Source of the DNA: Alphaproteobacteria bacterium
GTDB taxonomy: Bacteria; Pseudomonadota; Alphaproteobacteria; Sphingomonadales; Sphingomonadaceae
Length of the DNA: 7,309 nt
Direction: 5' to 3'
Assembly: GCA_020249025.1 (NCBI GenBank)
Contig: JADCGM010000398.1
Coordinates: forward strand, 1 to 7,309
The position numbers were made by a program, and so were the translations under genes. The notes under the pieces are model-generated. The model had not been told where the DNA came from and made no database searches. It saw nothing but the letters and a program-made list of their open reading frames with translations. Below, one piece after another: positions 1 to 6,513 of this stretch. Positions within the stretch are counted from its first letter, which is position 1, and each line of letters starts with the position of its first letter.

Positions 1-51
1 GTGTCGGGCAACTATACCGGCAACTTCAACGTCACCGTCGCCTACAACTAG
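1..51 (+). CDS. C-terminal fragment of a probable DUF4402 surface protein
   Basis: Frame 1 reads VSGNYTGNFNVTVAYN followed by a TAG stop at 49-51. The gene begins left of the window, and the GTG at base 1 is treated as an internal valine codon. The ending, an alternating hydrophobic strand of the form G-x-Y-x-G-x-F-x-V-T-V-A-Y-N, resembles the last beta strand of DUF4402 domains. These are small secreted, beta-rich proteins common in sphingomonads and sometimes compared with pilin or spore-coat U proteins. Only 16 residues are visible, so the family call rests on this pattern alone. It could be another beta-sandwich surface protein. The gene converges on the methyltransferase gene that ends at 102, with a strong stem-loop between them. 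Confidence 0.45.
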   Translation: MSGNYTGNFNVTVAYN

Positions 52-80
52 GCGGCCGTCCGTCCGCATCTGCGTGGCTT

Positions 81-116
81 GCGAGGCCGGTCTGACCCCT
101 GTCAGGCCGGCTTCGT
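81..116 (+). terminator. Stem-loop between convergent genes, probable terminator
   Basis: Bases 81-96 pair with 101-116 around the 4-base loop CCCT. The core is 86-96 with 101-111 (GCCGGTCTGAC / GTCAGGCCGGC). Eleven consecutive pairs form in RNA from the plus strand, one of them G-U, and pairing extends outward to 82-115 with one more G-U. In RNA from the minus strand both G-U positions become A-C mismatches, so the hairpin favours the plus transcript, that is the gene ending at 51. No T-run follows on either strand, so it is not a classical intrinsic terminator. GC-rich bacteria often end genes this way. It overlaps the methyltransferase stop codon at 102-104. Confidence 0.5.
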
Positions 117-1190
117 CGCGATGATCGACTGCAGGAATGGGTTGCTCGTCGGCGGGCCGTCGGCAAGATCGAACCCGGCATCGGTCAGCATCTGCCGGAA
201 GTCGCTGGAGACGAAATCGACCGAATAGGGTTCGCAATTGTCGCGACTGTCGTAGTCGATCATGAAGCGATAGGCGGGCGTCAGGCCGCCGCGCTGATTG
301 GGGAACTCGAAGATCGAGAAGGTCCCGCCCGGGCGCAGCACCCGGAACACCTCGGCCACCACCTTCGGCACGGTTGCGATCGGCACCTCGTGGAAGAGGA
401 TGTAGGCCATCACCGCATCGAAATGGCCGTCGGCGAAGGGCATGTCCTCGGCGAGCGCCTGGATGAAGCGCACATCGGTGCCGCGCTCGACCGCGCGGGC
501 ATGAGCATAGCGCAGCACCGGCAACCCGACGTCGAGCCCGGTGACCTCGGCCTCCGGCCAGCGGTCCTTCAGAAACACCGTCGCCTGTCCGATCGTGCAG
601 CCGAGATCGAGAAGGCGCGCGACCCGGCCGTCGGCGGGCGGGGTCGTCTTGGCGGCGAGCTCGGCATGCAGCTCGTCCTGATCGTTGGCGCCCTGATAGA
701 AGACCTTGGTGCCATAGTGGTAGACGATGCCGCCGAGGTTGGCGTCGTCGGTATAGCCGCCGGGCTGGAGATGTATCTCGCGGCGATAGGCCTCGGGCGG
801 GACGAAGGCGGGATCGTAGATCAGCCGGTCGGGAACGGCAGCCTCGGCAGCGTCGAGCCAGGCGGCGTGCGCCGCCTCGGTGCGCGCGAAGCTGACGCGG
901 GTGCGCCGCCACATCATCTCCTGCTGGCTGCGCATGAAGCGCTGCCATGTCGGCACGATCGGGGCCTTGGCGAAGCTCTGCTGGATCGCGGCGAGCGGGG
1001 TCGAATCGTCCTGCGGCACGCCGTCGGCGACCATGCGCGCGGTGCCGGCCTGCGCCATCGCCGGGAACATGCGCTGGAGCAGCATGTCGCGGAACGTTTC
1101 CAGATACTCGAGATAGCTCTCGTCCTCGAGCGCGGCGGGGCGCGGCAGGATGCCGATGCGGCCCCGGGGTTCGTGCGCGGTCTGGGTCAT
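102..1190 (-). CDS. Class I SAM-dependent methyltransferase with long N-terminal region
   Basis: This 362-residue protein is predicted to transfer a methyl group from S-adenosylmethionine to an unknown small molecule in the cytoplasm. The Rossmann-type domain spans about residues 190-300. Motif I is LLDLGCTIGQ (193-202), where Thr199 replaces the usual middle glycine. The acidic end of strand 2 is VTGLD (Asp220), the segment ALAEDMPFADGHFDAV (245-260) follows, and VFRVLRPGG (281-289) is the typical Methyltransf_11-like motif. Residues 1-185 are mostly helical and lie outside the catalytic fold; they may bind substrate or a partner. The ATG at 1190 follows GAGGAG, an excellent ribosome binding site that overlaps the stop of the upstream gene, so the much longer open frame reaching 1895 is not used. 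It is cotranscribed with the 104-residue gene before it, with an 11-base gap. The substrate is unknown; quinone, polyketide or lipid targets are all possible. Confidence 0.85.
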   Translation of the reverse strand: MTQTAHEPRGRIGILPRPAALEDESYLEYLETFRDMLLQRMFPAMAQAGTARMVADGVPQDDSTPLAAIQQSFAKAPIVPTWQRFMRSQQEMMWRRTRVSFARTEAAHAAWLDAAEAAVPDRLIYDPAFVPPEAYRREIHLQPGGYTDDANLGGIVYHYGTKVFYQGANDQDELHAELAAKTTPPADGRVARLLDLGCTIGQATVFLKDRWPEAEVTGLDVGLPVLRYAHARAVERGTDVRFIQALAEDMPFADGHFDAVMAYILFHEVPIATVPKVVAEVFRVLRPGGTFSIFEFPNQRGGLTPAYRFMIDYDSRDNCEPYSVDFVSSDFRQMLTDAGFDLADGPPTSNPFLQSIIATKPA

Positions 1191-1201
1191 CGCGGGTCTC
1201 C

Positions 1202-1516
1202 TCAGGGGCGGGTCTGGTCGGGGCGGCGCAGAAAGCCGGCGAACACGCGCGCGACCACCTGTTCGCGCAGCGCGCGACGGGCGGCGAGGTCCTCGGGCGT
1301 CGGCGACCAGGCCTCGATGGCGCGCCCGGCGTCGATGCCGTTCGCCTCCAGCACGCGCTCCAGCACATATTGCCGGTCCTGGATCGTCCACATCTGCGCC
1401 GACAGCTCGGTCAGGGCGTCGAGGATGTTGTCGAAAAGGATGGTGTCGAAATAGGCGCGCCCCGGCCCATCGACCTCGTGGCCGATCGCCGGGCGAACCT
1501 CTGTCTCGGCCGTCAT
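1202..1516 (-). CDS. Conserved-looking small protein of unknown function, partner gene of the methyltransferase
   Basis: I do not recognise this 104-residue protein. It has no signal peptide or membrane segment. It looks largely helical: a region around FDTILFDNILDALTELSAQM, a second with DRQYVLERVLEANG, and an amphipathic C-terminal helix after the PTPEDLAARRALREQ stretch, ending in basic FLRRPDQTRP. The ATG at 1516 was chosen because GAGGGAG lies about nine bases upstream. The ATG at 1540 would add eight residues (MSERETAT) but has no visible ribosome binding site. Its stop TGA at 1202-1204 forms part of the ribosome binding site of the methyltransferase, so the two are translated together and may form a complex. 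Codon use matches its neighbours, which supports a real gene. A role as helper or regulatory subunit is inference only. Confidence 0.7.
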   Translation of the reverse strand: MTAETEVRPAIGHEVDGPGRAYFDTILFDNILDALTELSAQMWTIQDRQYVLERVLEANGIDAGRAIEAWSPTPEDLAARRALREQVVARVFAGFLRRPDQTRP

Positions 1517-1659
1517 CGTGGCGGTCTCCCTCTCCGACATAGGGCCAGCCTAGCGACGCCGCGGCAAATTCCGAGTCCGCGATGGGCCATACATTCGCTG
1601 CATGGATAGCGCCCGATCGTGGATTTGGCCTTATGGCGCGGCGCGGCCATGGTCTGGGC
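1517..1659. promoter_or_regulatory. Divergent intergenic region with promoters of both operons
   Basis: The methyltransferase unit leaves to the left and the flavoenzyme operon to the right, so both promoters should lie in these roughly 140 bases. No clean sigma-70 consensus is visible. On the plus strand, TTCCGA (1569-1574) and TACATT (1590-1595) are separated by only 15 bases, a poor pair. On the minus strand, a TTGCCG-like element (complement of about 1562-1567) and CTATG near 1541 are similarly weak. Bases 1582-1659 are open in frame with the oxidase. They use codons rare in this window (ATA, GCT, GCA, CGT, GGA, TTT, CTT), so they read as leader rather than coding sequence. No operator-like inverted repeat was found. 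Confidence 0.35.
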
Positions 1660-3228
1660 ATGGCCACCGCCGCGCTCGACACCGACGCCGAGGCGCTCGC
1701 CGCGCTCGTCGCGGCGGCCGGGGCCGATGCGGTCCTCACCGATCCCGACGAGCGCCGCTTCTTCTCGCAGGACGCGGGCGCGGAGGGTGCGCTACCGCTC
1801 GCGGTGCTGCGCCCGGCCAGCGTCGACGCGCTGCAGGCAGGCGTTGCCGCGGCGACAGCGCACGGCCTTGCCGTCCATCCGCGCGGCGGCGGCATGAGTT
1901 ACACCGACGCCTTCCTGCCGCAGTCGGCGCGCGCAGTCGTCGTCGACTGCACCGCGCTCGATCGGGTAGTGACGATCGATCCCGCCGGGCTATGGGTGAC
2001 CGTTGAGGCGGGCTGCACCTGGGCGACGCTCGATGCCGCGCTCGCGCCCTATGGCCTGCGCGCACCCTTCTGGGGGCCGTTTTCCGGCCATATGGCGACA
2101 GTCGGCGGATCGGTGTCGCAGGGGACCGCGACCTTCGGATCGGGGCGCGCGGGGATCTCGGGCGACCAGCTGCTCGGGCTCGACGTGGTGCTCGCCGACG
2201 GACGGCTGCTGTCGACGGGGTCGGGCGGACAAGCTGGGCACACGCCCTTCTTCCGCAATTACGGCCCCGATCTGACCGGGCTGTTCGCGCAGGATGCGGG
2301 CGCGCTCGGCGTCAAGGCGCGGGTGACGCTGCCGCTGGAGCCGCGCCCGGCCGAGGTCGGCGGTGTCTCCTTCCTGTTCGGCACCTATGCGGCGCTGACC
2401 GCGGCGATGCAGGCGGTGGCGCGCGAAGGGCTGGCGTCGGAGGCCTTCGCGATGGACCCCGTCGTGACCCGTCAGTTCGCGGGCGAGGCGCGCCCGCTCG
2501 TCGATGATGTGAAAGCGCTTCTCGCCATCGGCCGGGCCGAGCGCGCCCCGCTGCGCCGGCTGGCGGCGATGGCGCGGACGGTGATCGGCGGGCGCGGCTT
2601 TCTCGGCCGCGACGGCTACCACTGCCATTTTGTCAGCGAAGCGCCCGACCGGCGGCGCCTCAATGCCCAGATCGCCCGCATCCGCCGGCTCTGCCGCGCG
2701 GGCGCGGAGATGCCGCCGACGGTGCCGGCGATGGTGCGCGCGATGCCGTTTCAGCCGCTGTCGGTGCTGAGCCCCAAGGGCGAGCGGATGATCCCGCTGC
2801 ATGGCATCGTGCCCTATGCAGCCGCTGCCGGGCTGAATGCCGCGGTGGCGGCGCTGGTCGCGGCCCGCCGCGCCGATCTCGATGCAGCGGGCGTCGTTGT
2901 CGCCACGAGCTTTTTCGGGATCGGCCGCAACGCCTTTCTCTACGAGCCGGTGATCTACTGGCCCGACGACCGCACGCTCTATCACGAGCGCCGGACCCCC
3001 GAGGGGACGCCGCGTCACCCCGCCAACCCGGCGGCGCGCGCGCTCGTCGCGGCCCTGAAGGCGGAGTTGATCGAGGCCTTCTGGGCGGCGGGCGCGGTCC
3101 ACCTCCAGATTGGCCGCGCCTATCCGTGGCTGCGCGACCGCAACGCGCCGTTCCTCGACCTGGTCCGCGCCATCAAGCGCGAGGTCGATCCGGACAACCG
3201 CATGAACCCCGGCGCGCTCGGACTGTGA
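1660..3228 (+). CDS. FAD-linked oxidase/dehydrogenase, VAO/PCMH-type FAD-binding fold
   Basis: This 522-residue flavoprotein belongs to the GlcD/vanillyl-alcohol-oxidase superfamily, whose members oxidise alcohols, phenols or hydroxy acids. The N-terminal FAD-binding domain (about 45-228) shows AVLRPASVDALQ (48-59), the pyrophosphate loop HPRGGGMSY (73-81), TVGGSVSQGT (147-156), a GISGDQLLGLDVVLADG stretch (165-181) and LGVKARVTLPLEP (216-228). A substrate-binding domain follows, and the C-terminus carries the hallmark VDPDNRMNPGAL (509-520). I see no clear residue for covalent flavin attachment. The length is normal for the family. The ATG at 1660 was preferred to 1633 or 1582 because the intervening codons are atypical for this genome, but none of the three has a good ribosome binding site. 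It is the first gene of the operon; its stop overlaps the next start (GTGA). The substrate is unknown; a phenolic or secondary alcohol is plausible. No signal peptide is seen, so it is probably cytoplasmic. Confidence 0.85.
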   Translation: MATAALDTDAEALAALVAAAGADAVLTDPDERRFFSQDAGAEGALPLAVLRPASVDALQAGVAAATAHGLAVHPRGGGMSYTDAFLPQSARAVVVDCTALDRVVTIDPAGLWVTVEAGCTWATLDAALAPYGLRAPFWGPFSGHMATVGGSVSQGTATFGSGRAGISGDQLLGLDVVLADGRLLSTGSGGQAGHTPFFRNYGPDLTGLFAQDAGALGVKARVTLPLEPRPAEVGGVSFLFGTYAALTAAMQAVAREGLASEAFAMDPVVTRQFAGEARPLVDDVKALLAIGRAERAPLRRLAAMARTVIGGRGFLGRDGYHCHFVSEAPDRRRLNAQIARIRRLCRAGAEMPPTVPAMVRAMPFQPLSVLSPKGERMIPLHGIVPYAAAAGLNAAVAALVAARRADLDAAGVVVATSFFGIGRNAFLYEPVIYWPDDRTLYHERRTPEGTPRHPANPAARALVAALKAELIEAFWAAGAVHLQIGRAYPWLRDRNAPFLDLVRAIKREVDPDNRMNPGALGL

Positions 3229-4355
3229 CCCGCATTGCGATCATCGGGGCGGGGCTGGGCGGACTGACCGCGGCGCTCGCCCTGCAGCGCGCGGGGTTTC
3301 GTCCCGTCGTCCACGAGCAGGCGGCCGAGCTCGGCGAGGTCGGGGCGGGCATCTCGGTAACGCCCAATGCGGTGAAGGGGCTGGTCTCGCTCGGCCTCGG
3401 CGCGGCGCTCGATCCGCTCGACGCCGCGATCCCGCGCCAGCGCATCCGCAGCGCCGATGGCACACCGCTGTTCGAGTTCGACCGGACAACGAGCGTTACC
3501 GATTGGGGCGCGCCCTATCTGATGATGCTGCGCGCCGATCTGCATGCGCTGCTGGCGGCCGCCGTGCAGGCCAACGACCCGCAGGCGATCCGCCTGAGAT
3601 CGGCGGTGGCCGACGCTCGAGGCCTCGACGCCGATGTCGTCGTCGCCGCCGATGGCGTGCGCTCGGCGGTGCGCGCGGCGCTGGTCGGCGACGAGCCGCG
3701 CTTCACCGGCCATGTCGCCTGGCGCGCGCTGGTGCCCGCCGACCGGCTTCCCGCCGACCTCGACCTTGCCCCCGGCTCGATCGTCTGGGCGGGCGAGGGG
3801 CGCTCCTTCGTGCGATATCCGGTGCGCGGCGGGCGCTTCGTCAATCTCGTCGGGCTCTCGCGCGGGCAGGCGTGGCGCGACGAGGGCTGGTCGGCGACCG
3901 TGCCGGTCGGCGAGGCGCTGGCGGTCTTCGCGGATTTCGCGCCCGAGGTCGGCGCGCTGCTCGCCGCCGCGCCCGACGGGCGGCTGACAAGCTGGGGCCT
4001 GTTCACGCGCCCGCCGGTCGAGCGGATGACGCATGGGAGCGTGGCGCTGCTGGGCGACGCGGCGCATCCGATGCTGCCGTTCATGGGGCAGGGCGCGGCG
4101 ATGGCAATCGAGGACGGCGTCGTTCTCGGCCGCTGCTTCGCCGCGGCTGCGGATCCGGCGGCGGCGCTGGCGCTGTACGATGCCGCACGGACCCCGCGCA
4201 CCCGCTTCATCCAGGAGCAGTCGGCGCTCGGCGCGGACCGGCTGCAGACCCGCCACGCGCCGGCCGCCGCGCCGCCGAAGGGGGAGGACGCGCTCGGCAT
4301 CTTCGCCTACGATCCGGCGACGGTGGCGCTCGAGGGGGCACGGGACGCGGCATGA
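3225..4355 (+). CDS. FAD-dependent monooxygenase, group A (salicylate hydroxylase-like)
   Basis: This 376-residue enzyme should use NAD(P)H and O2 to hydroxylate a substrate, often an aromatic ring. The three flavin motifs are present: GAGLGG (8-13) with Glu31 ending the second strand for the ribose, DVVVAADGVRS (137-147, the DG motif), and VALLGDAAHPMLPFMGQG (273-290, the GD motif), followed by AAMAIEDGVVLGR. MLRADLHALL (101-110) corresponds to the family's HRADL segment, with leucine in place of histidine. The segment between this and the DG motif is only 26 residues, roughly ten shorter than I recall for salicylate hydroxylase NahG. The GTG start at 3225 overlaps the oxidase stop by four bases; it places the dinucleotide-binding strand TRIAIIGAG at the very N-terminus, as expected. 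Upstream in-frame ATGs lie inside the oxidase gene. Ring hydroxylation, decarboxylative hydroxylation or epoxidation are all possible; the substrate is unknown. Confidence 0.87.
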   Translation: MTRIAIIGAGLGGLTAALALQRAGFRPVVHEQAAELGEVGAGISVTPNAVKGLVSLGLGAALDPLDAAIPRQRIRSADGTPLFEFDRTTSVTDWGAPYLMMLRADLHALLAAAVQANDPQAIRLRSAVADARGLDADVVVAADGVRSAVRAALVGDEPRFTGHVAWRALVPADRLPADLDLAPGSIVWAGEGRSFVRYPVRGGRFVNLVGLSRGQAWRDEGWSATVPVGEALAVFADFAPEVGALLAAAPDGRLTSWGLFTRPPVERMTHGSVALLGDAAHPMLPFMGQGAAMAIEDGVVLGRCFAAAADPAAALALYDAARTPRTRFIQEQSALGADRLQTRHAPAAAPPKGEDALGIFAYDPATVALEGARDAA

Positions 4356-5674
4356 CGACGGCAGGGGCGCGCGCGCCCGACTTCTCTTTCCGCTCCAACG
4401 GCTACGCCTGGTATGTGCTGGCCGTGCTCTGCCTCGGCTCGGTGGTCTCGACGCTCGACCGGCAGGTAATCAATCTGCTCGTCGAGCCGATCAAGGCCGA
4501 CCTCGGCGTCTCCGACACCCAGATCAGCTTGCTGCAGGGCTTCGCCTTCGCGCTGTTCTACGCGGTGATGGCGGTTCCGCTCGGCCGGCTCGCCGATACC
4601 GCCAGCCGCCGCAACGTCATCTTCTACGGCGTGCTGCTGTTCTCGCTGGCGACAATGAGCTGCGGGCTGGCAACCAGCTTTCTTGCGCTGTTCGTGGCGC
4701 GGATGGCGGTCGGCGTCGGCGAGGCGACGCTGTCGCCGGCGGGCTTCTCGATGCTCAGCGACTATTTCCCCAAGGACCAGTTGGGGCGCGCGGTCGGGCT
4801 GTTCGTCGGGACCACCTATGTCGGCTCGGGCGTGGCGCTGATCGCGATCGGTTGGATGCTCGATCTGCTCGGCCAGCACGATCCGCTGATGGTGCCGGGC
4901 TTCGGCCCGCTCGCCGACTGGCAGGCGGCGTTCGTGCTGGCGGCGATCCCCGGCCTTGGCTTCGCGGCGCTGATGCTGACCGTCCGCGAGCCGCCGCGGC
5001 AGGGGCAGGGCGCGACCGAACGGCCCGAGCCGCCGGCGCTCGCCGAACTCGGCGTCTTCCTGCGCAGCAACCGCGCGCTCACGCTCTCCGCCTTTATCGG
5101 GCTGCCGCTGCTCGCGGCCAGCCAGTTCGGCATCAACGCCTGGGCGCCGACCTTCTTCATCCGCAGCTACGGCTGGACCGCCGCCGAGATCGGCCCGCTG
5201 ATCGGTCTCGGGCTGATGACGCTGAGCCCCTTGGGCGTGCTCGCCGGCGGCTGGTTCGCCGACCGCTCGACGCGGTCGGGCAAGAGCGATGGCTATCTGC
5301 GCGTGCCGGTGCTGGCGGCGCTCGCCAGCGCGCCCTTCGTCGTACTGTTCCCGCTCGCACCGAGTGGCGAGGTCGCGCTGGCGCTGCTTGCGCCCGTGAT
5401 GTTCCTTGGCGCGATGCCGTTCGCAGCGGGCTCGGCGGCGATCCCGGCGGTCGCGCCCAACCGGATGCGCGCCCAGTTGACCGCCATCTATTTGCTCATC
5501 GCCAATCTCGTCGGCGCGGGCGCGGGTCCTTGGGCGATCGCCGCCTTCACCGACGGCGTGATGGGCGATCCGGCGAAGCTCTACCTGTCGCTGTCGGTCG
5601 TCGGGCTGGCGCTGCTGCTGGCGGGCGTGACGTTCGTGGCGGCGGGCTGGCGGCTGATGCGGAGGGAGGCGTGA
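4352..5674 (+). CDS. MFS transporter, Spinster-like family
   Basis: This 440-residue inner-membrane protein has about 12 hydrophobic segments in two halves. The first half runs from about 18 to 212, and the second from about 242 to 436; they are joined by a polar loop (212-240) rich in Pro, Glu and Arg. Motif A is GRLADTASRRNVI (78-90), with a degenerate second copy, GGWFADRSTRSGK (299-311). STLDRQVINLL (33-43) and RMAVGVGEATLSPAGF (117-132) are typical of the Spns-like group that is very common in sphingomonads next to catabolic genes. It probably moves the pathway's substrate or product across the inner membrane, driven by the proton gradient; direction and cargo cannot be told. The ATG at 4352 overlaps the monooxygenase stop (ATGA). 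A GAGGGGG stretch lies somewhat far upstream, consistent with coupled reinitiation. Confidence 0.9.
   Translation: MTTAGARAPDFSFRSNGYAWYVLAVLCLGSVVSTLDRQVINLLVEPIKADLGVSDTQISLLQGFAFALFYAVMAVPLGRLADTASRRNVIFYGVLLFSLATMSCGLATSFLALFVARMAVGVGEATLSPAGFSMLSDYFPKDQLGRAVGLFVGTTYVGSGVALIAIGWMLDLLGQHDPLMVPGFGPLADWQAAFVLAAIPGLGFAALMLTVREPPRQGQGATERPEPPALAELGVFLRSNRALTLSAFIGLPLLAASQFGINAWAPTFFIRSYGWTAAEIGPLIGLGLMTLSPLGVLAGGWFADRSTRSGKSDGYLRVPVLAALASAPFVVLFPLAPSGEVALALLAPVMFLGAMPFAAGSAAIPAVAPNRMRAQLTAIYLLIANLVGAGAGPWAIAAFTDGVMGDPAKLYLSLSVVGLALLLAGVTFVAAGWRLMRREA
5661..5673 (+). promoter_or_regulatory. Strong ribosome binding site deciding the GTG start of the lyase-fold gene
   Basis: GGAGGGAGG at 5661-5669 sits immediately before the GTG at 5671-5673, inside the last codons of the transporter gene. 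Its first GGAGG leaves a 5-base spacer. It is the only junction in the operon with a near-perfect Shine-Dalgarno sequence, which supports GTG at 5671 over other starts and suggests independent initiation in addition to coupling. Confidence 0.7.
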
Positions 5675-6513
5675 CGATCCGGGACCAGCTGGCAACGGGG
5701 CGGGTCCTCGCGCCCGGCGTATGGGATGCGCTGTCGGCGCTCATTGCCGAGCGCGCCGGGTTCGAGGCGGCGTTTCTGTCAGGCTCGGCGCTGGCCTATG
5801 CGGGGCTCGGGCGGCCCGATGTCGCCCTGACCACCGCGACCGAGGTGACCGAGACCGCCGCGCGTATCGCCGACCGGGTCGAACTGGCGCTGTTCGTCGA
5901 TGCCGACAGCGGCTTTGGCAATGCGCTGAACGTGCAGCGGCTGGTGCGCGGTCTCGTCCGCGCCGGGGCGGCCGGCGTCCAGATCGAGGACCAGACCAAC
6001 TTCAAGCCGCCCTCCGCGCTGCAGTCGCGCCCGCTCGTCGCCGCCGCCGAGATGGTCGGCAAGATCAAGGCGGCGCAGGATGCGCGGACCTCCGACGCCT
6101 TCCTCATCTCCGCGCGCACCGATGCCCCCGCGACCGAGGGGCTGGACGGGGCACTGCGCCGCGGCGCGGCCTATGTCGAGGCGGGCTGCGACCTGCTCTT
6201 CGTCGAGGGGCTGACCACCGAGGCCGAGATCGCGCGCATCGCCGCCGAGTTCGGCGGGGCGGTACCGCTCGTCCACAATCTGCTCGATGGCGGCAAGTCG
6301 CCGGTGCGCGCCGCCGCGGCGCTGCCCGAAGCCTACCGGCTGGTGCTGTTCCCCGGCGCGCTGCTCGGTGCGATGACGCGCGCCGGAACGGCGGCGGCAG
6401 CGGCGCTGATGGCGGACGGGGCGACGACCGCGATCCCGCTCGACGATGCCGGCGCGGTCAACCGGCTGGTCGGCACGCCCGAGTTCCTCGCTGACGCCGC
6501 GCGCTACGGCTGA
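5671..6513 (+). CDS. Isocitrate lyase/phosphoenolpyruvate mutase superfamily protein
   Basis: This 280-residue protein has the Mg2+-dependent TIM-barrel fold whose members make or break C-C or P-C bonds of alpha-keto acid-like substrates (2-methylisocitrate lyase, oxaloacetate hydrolase or decarboxylase, PEP mutase). Visible are PGVWDALSALIAERAGFEAAF (15-35), the metal-binding DADSGFGN (77-84), GVQIEDQ (102-108) and the active-site ISARTDA (146-152). Where true lyases carry a Lys-Arg-Cys-Gly-His loop, this protein has FKPPSALQSRPLV (111-123), with no cysteine. It is therefore unlikely to be an isocitrate or methylisocitrate lyase. Automated annotation may call it carboxyvinyl-carboxyphosphonate phosphorylmutase, but nothing here supports phosphonate chemistry. 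The GTG start overlaps the transporter stop by four bases (GTGA). It is the last gene of the operon and overlaps the opposing GMC gene by ten bases. Confidence 0.88.
   Translation: MTIRDQLATGRVLAPGVWDALSALIAERAGFEAAFLSGSALAYAGLGRPDVALTTATEVTETAARIADRVELALFVDADSGFGNALNVQRLVRGLVRAGAAGVQIEDQTNFKPPSALQSRPLVAAAEMVGKIKAAQDARTSDAFLISARTDAPATEGLDGALRRGAAYVEAGCDLLFVEGLTTEAEIARIAAEFGGAVPLVHNLLDGGKSPVRAAAALPEAYRLVLFPGALLGAMTRAGTAAAAALMADGATTAIPLDDAGAVNRLVGTPEFLADAARYG

Noticed and set aside
390..1454. A 354-codon plus-strand frame opposite the methyltransferase and the small gene
   Set aside because: The product is low-complexity Arg/Gly/Ala-rich with no motif, while the minus strand carries clear methyltransferase motifs and ribosome binding sites.
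1541..1582. An EcfG-type stress promoter on the minus strand, from a GGAAT element
   Set aside because: No CGTT-like element is found 16-17 bases downstream, so the match is not supported.
1191..1895. N-terminal extension of the methyltransferase frame up to 1895
   Set aside because: It is open only through composition, crosses the oxidase gene and the small unknown gene, and is Arg/Pro/Ala-rich. A strong ribosome binding site precedes the ATG at 1190.
3503..4351. An upstream extension of the transporter frame that would fuse about 280 residues to it
   Set aside because: The extension is an Arg-rich out-of-frame reading of the monooxygenase gene. The ATG at 4352 overlaps that gene's stop in the same way as the other junctions.
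1990..5695. Three long open frames on the minus strand (1990-3102, 3120-4256 and 4307-5695) opposite the operon
   Set aside because: Their products are rich in Arg, His, Gln and Ala with no domain motifs, and the plus-strand frames hold well-recognised families. High third-position GC on the coding strand produces such antisense frames.
5671..6513. Phosphonate metabolism role for the PEP mutase-like gene
   Set aside because: The window contains no phosphonopyruvate decarboxylase or other phosphonate gene, and the active-site loop does not clearly match PEP mutase. The superfamily name alone is not evidence.
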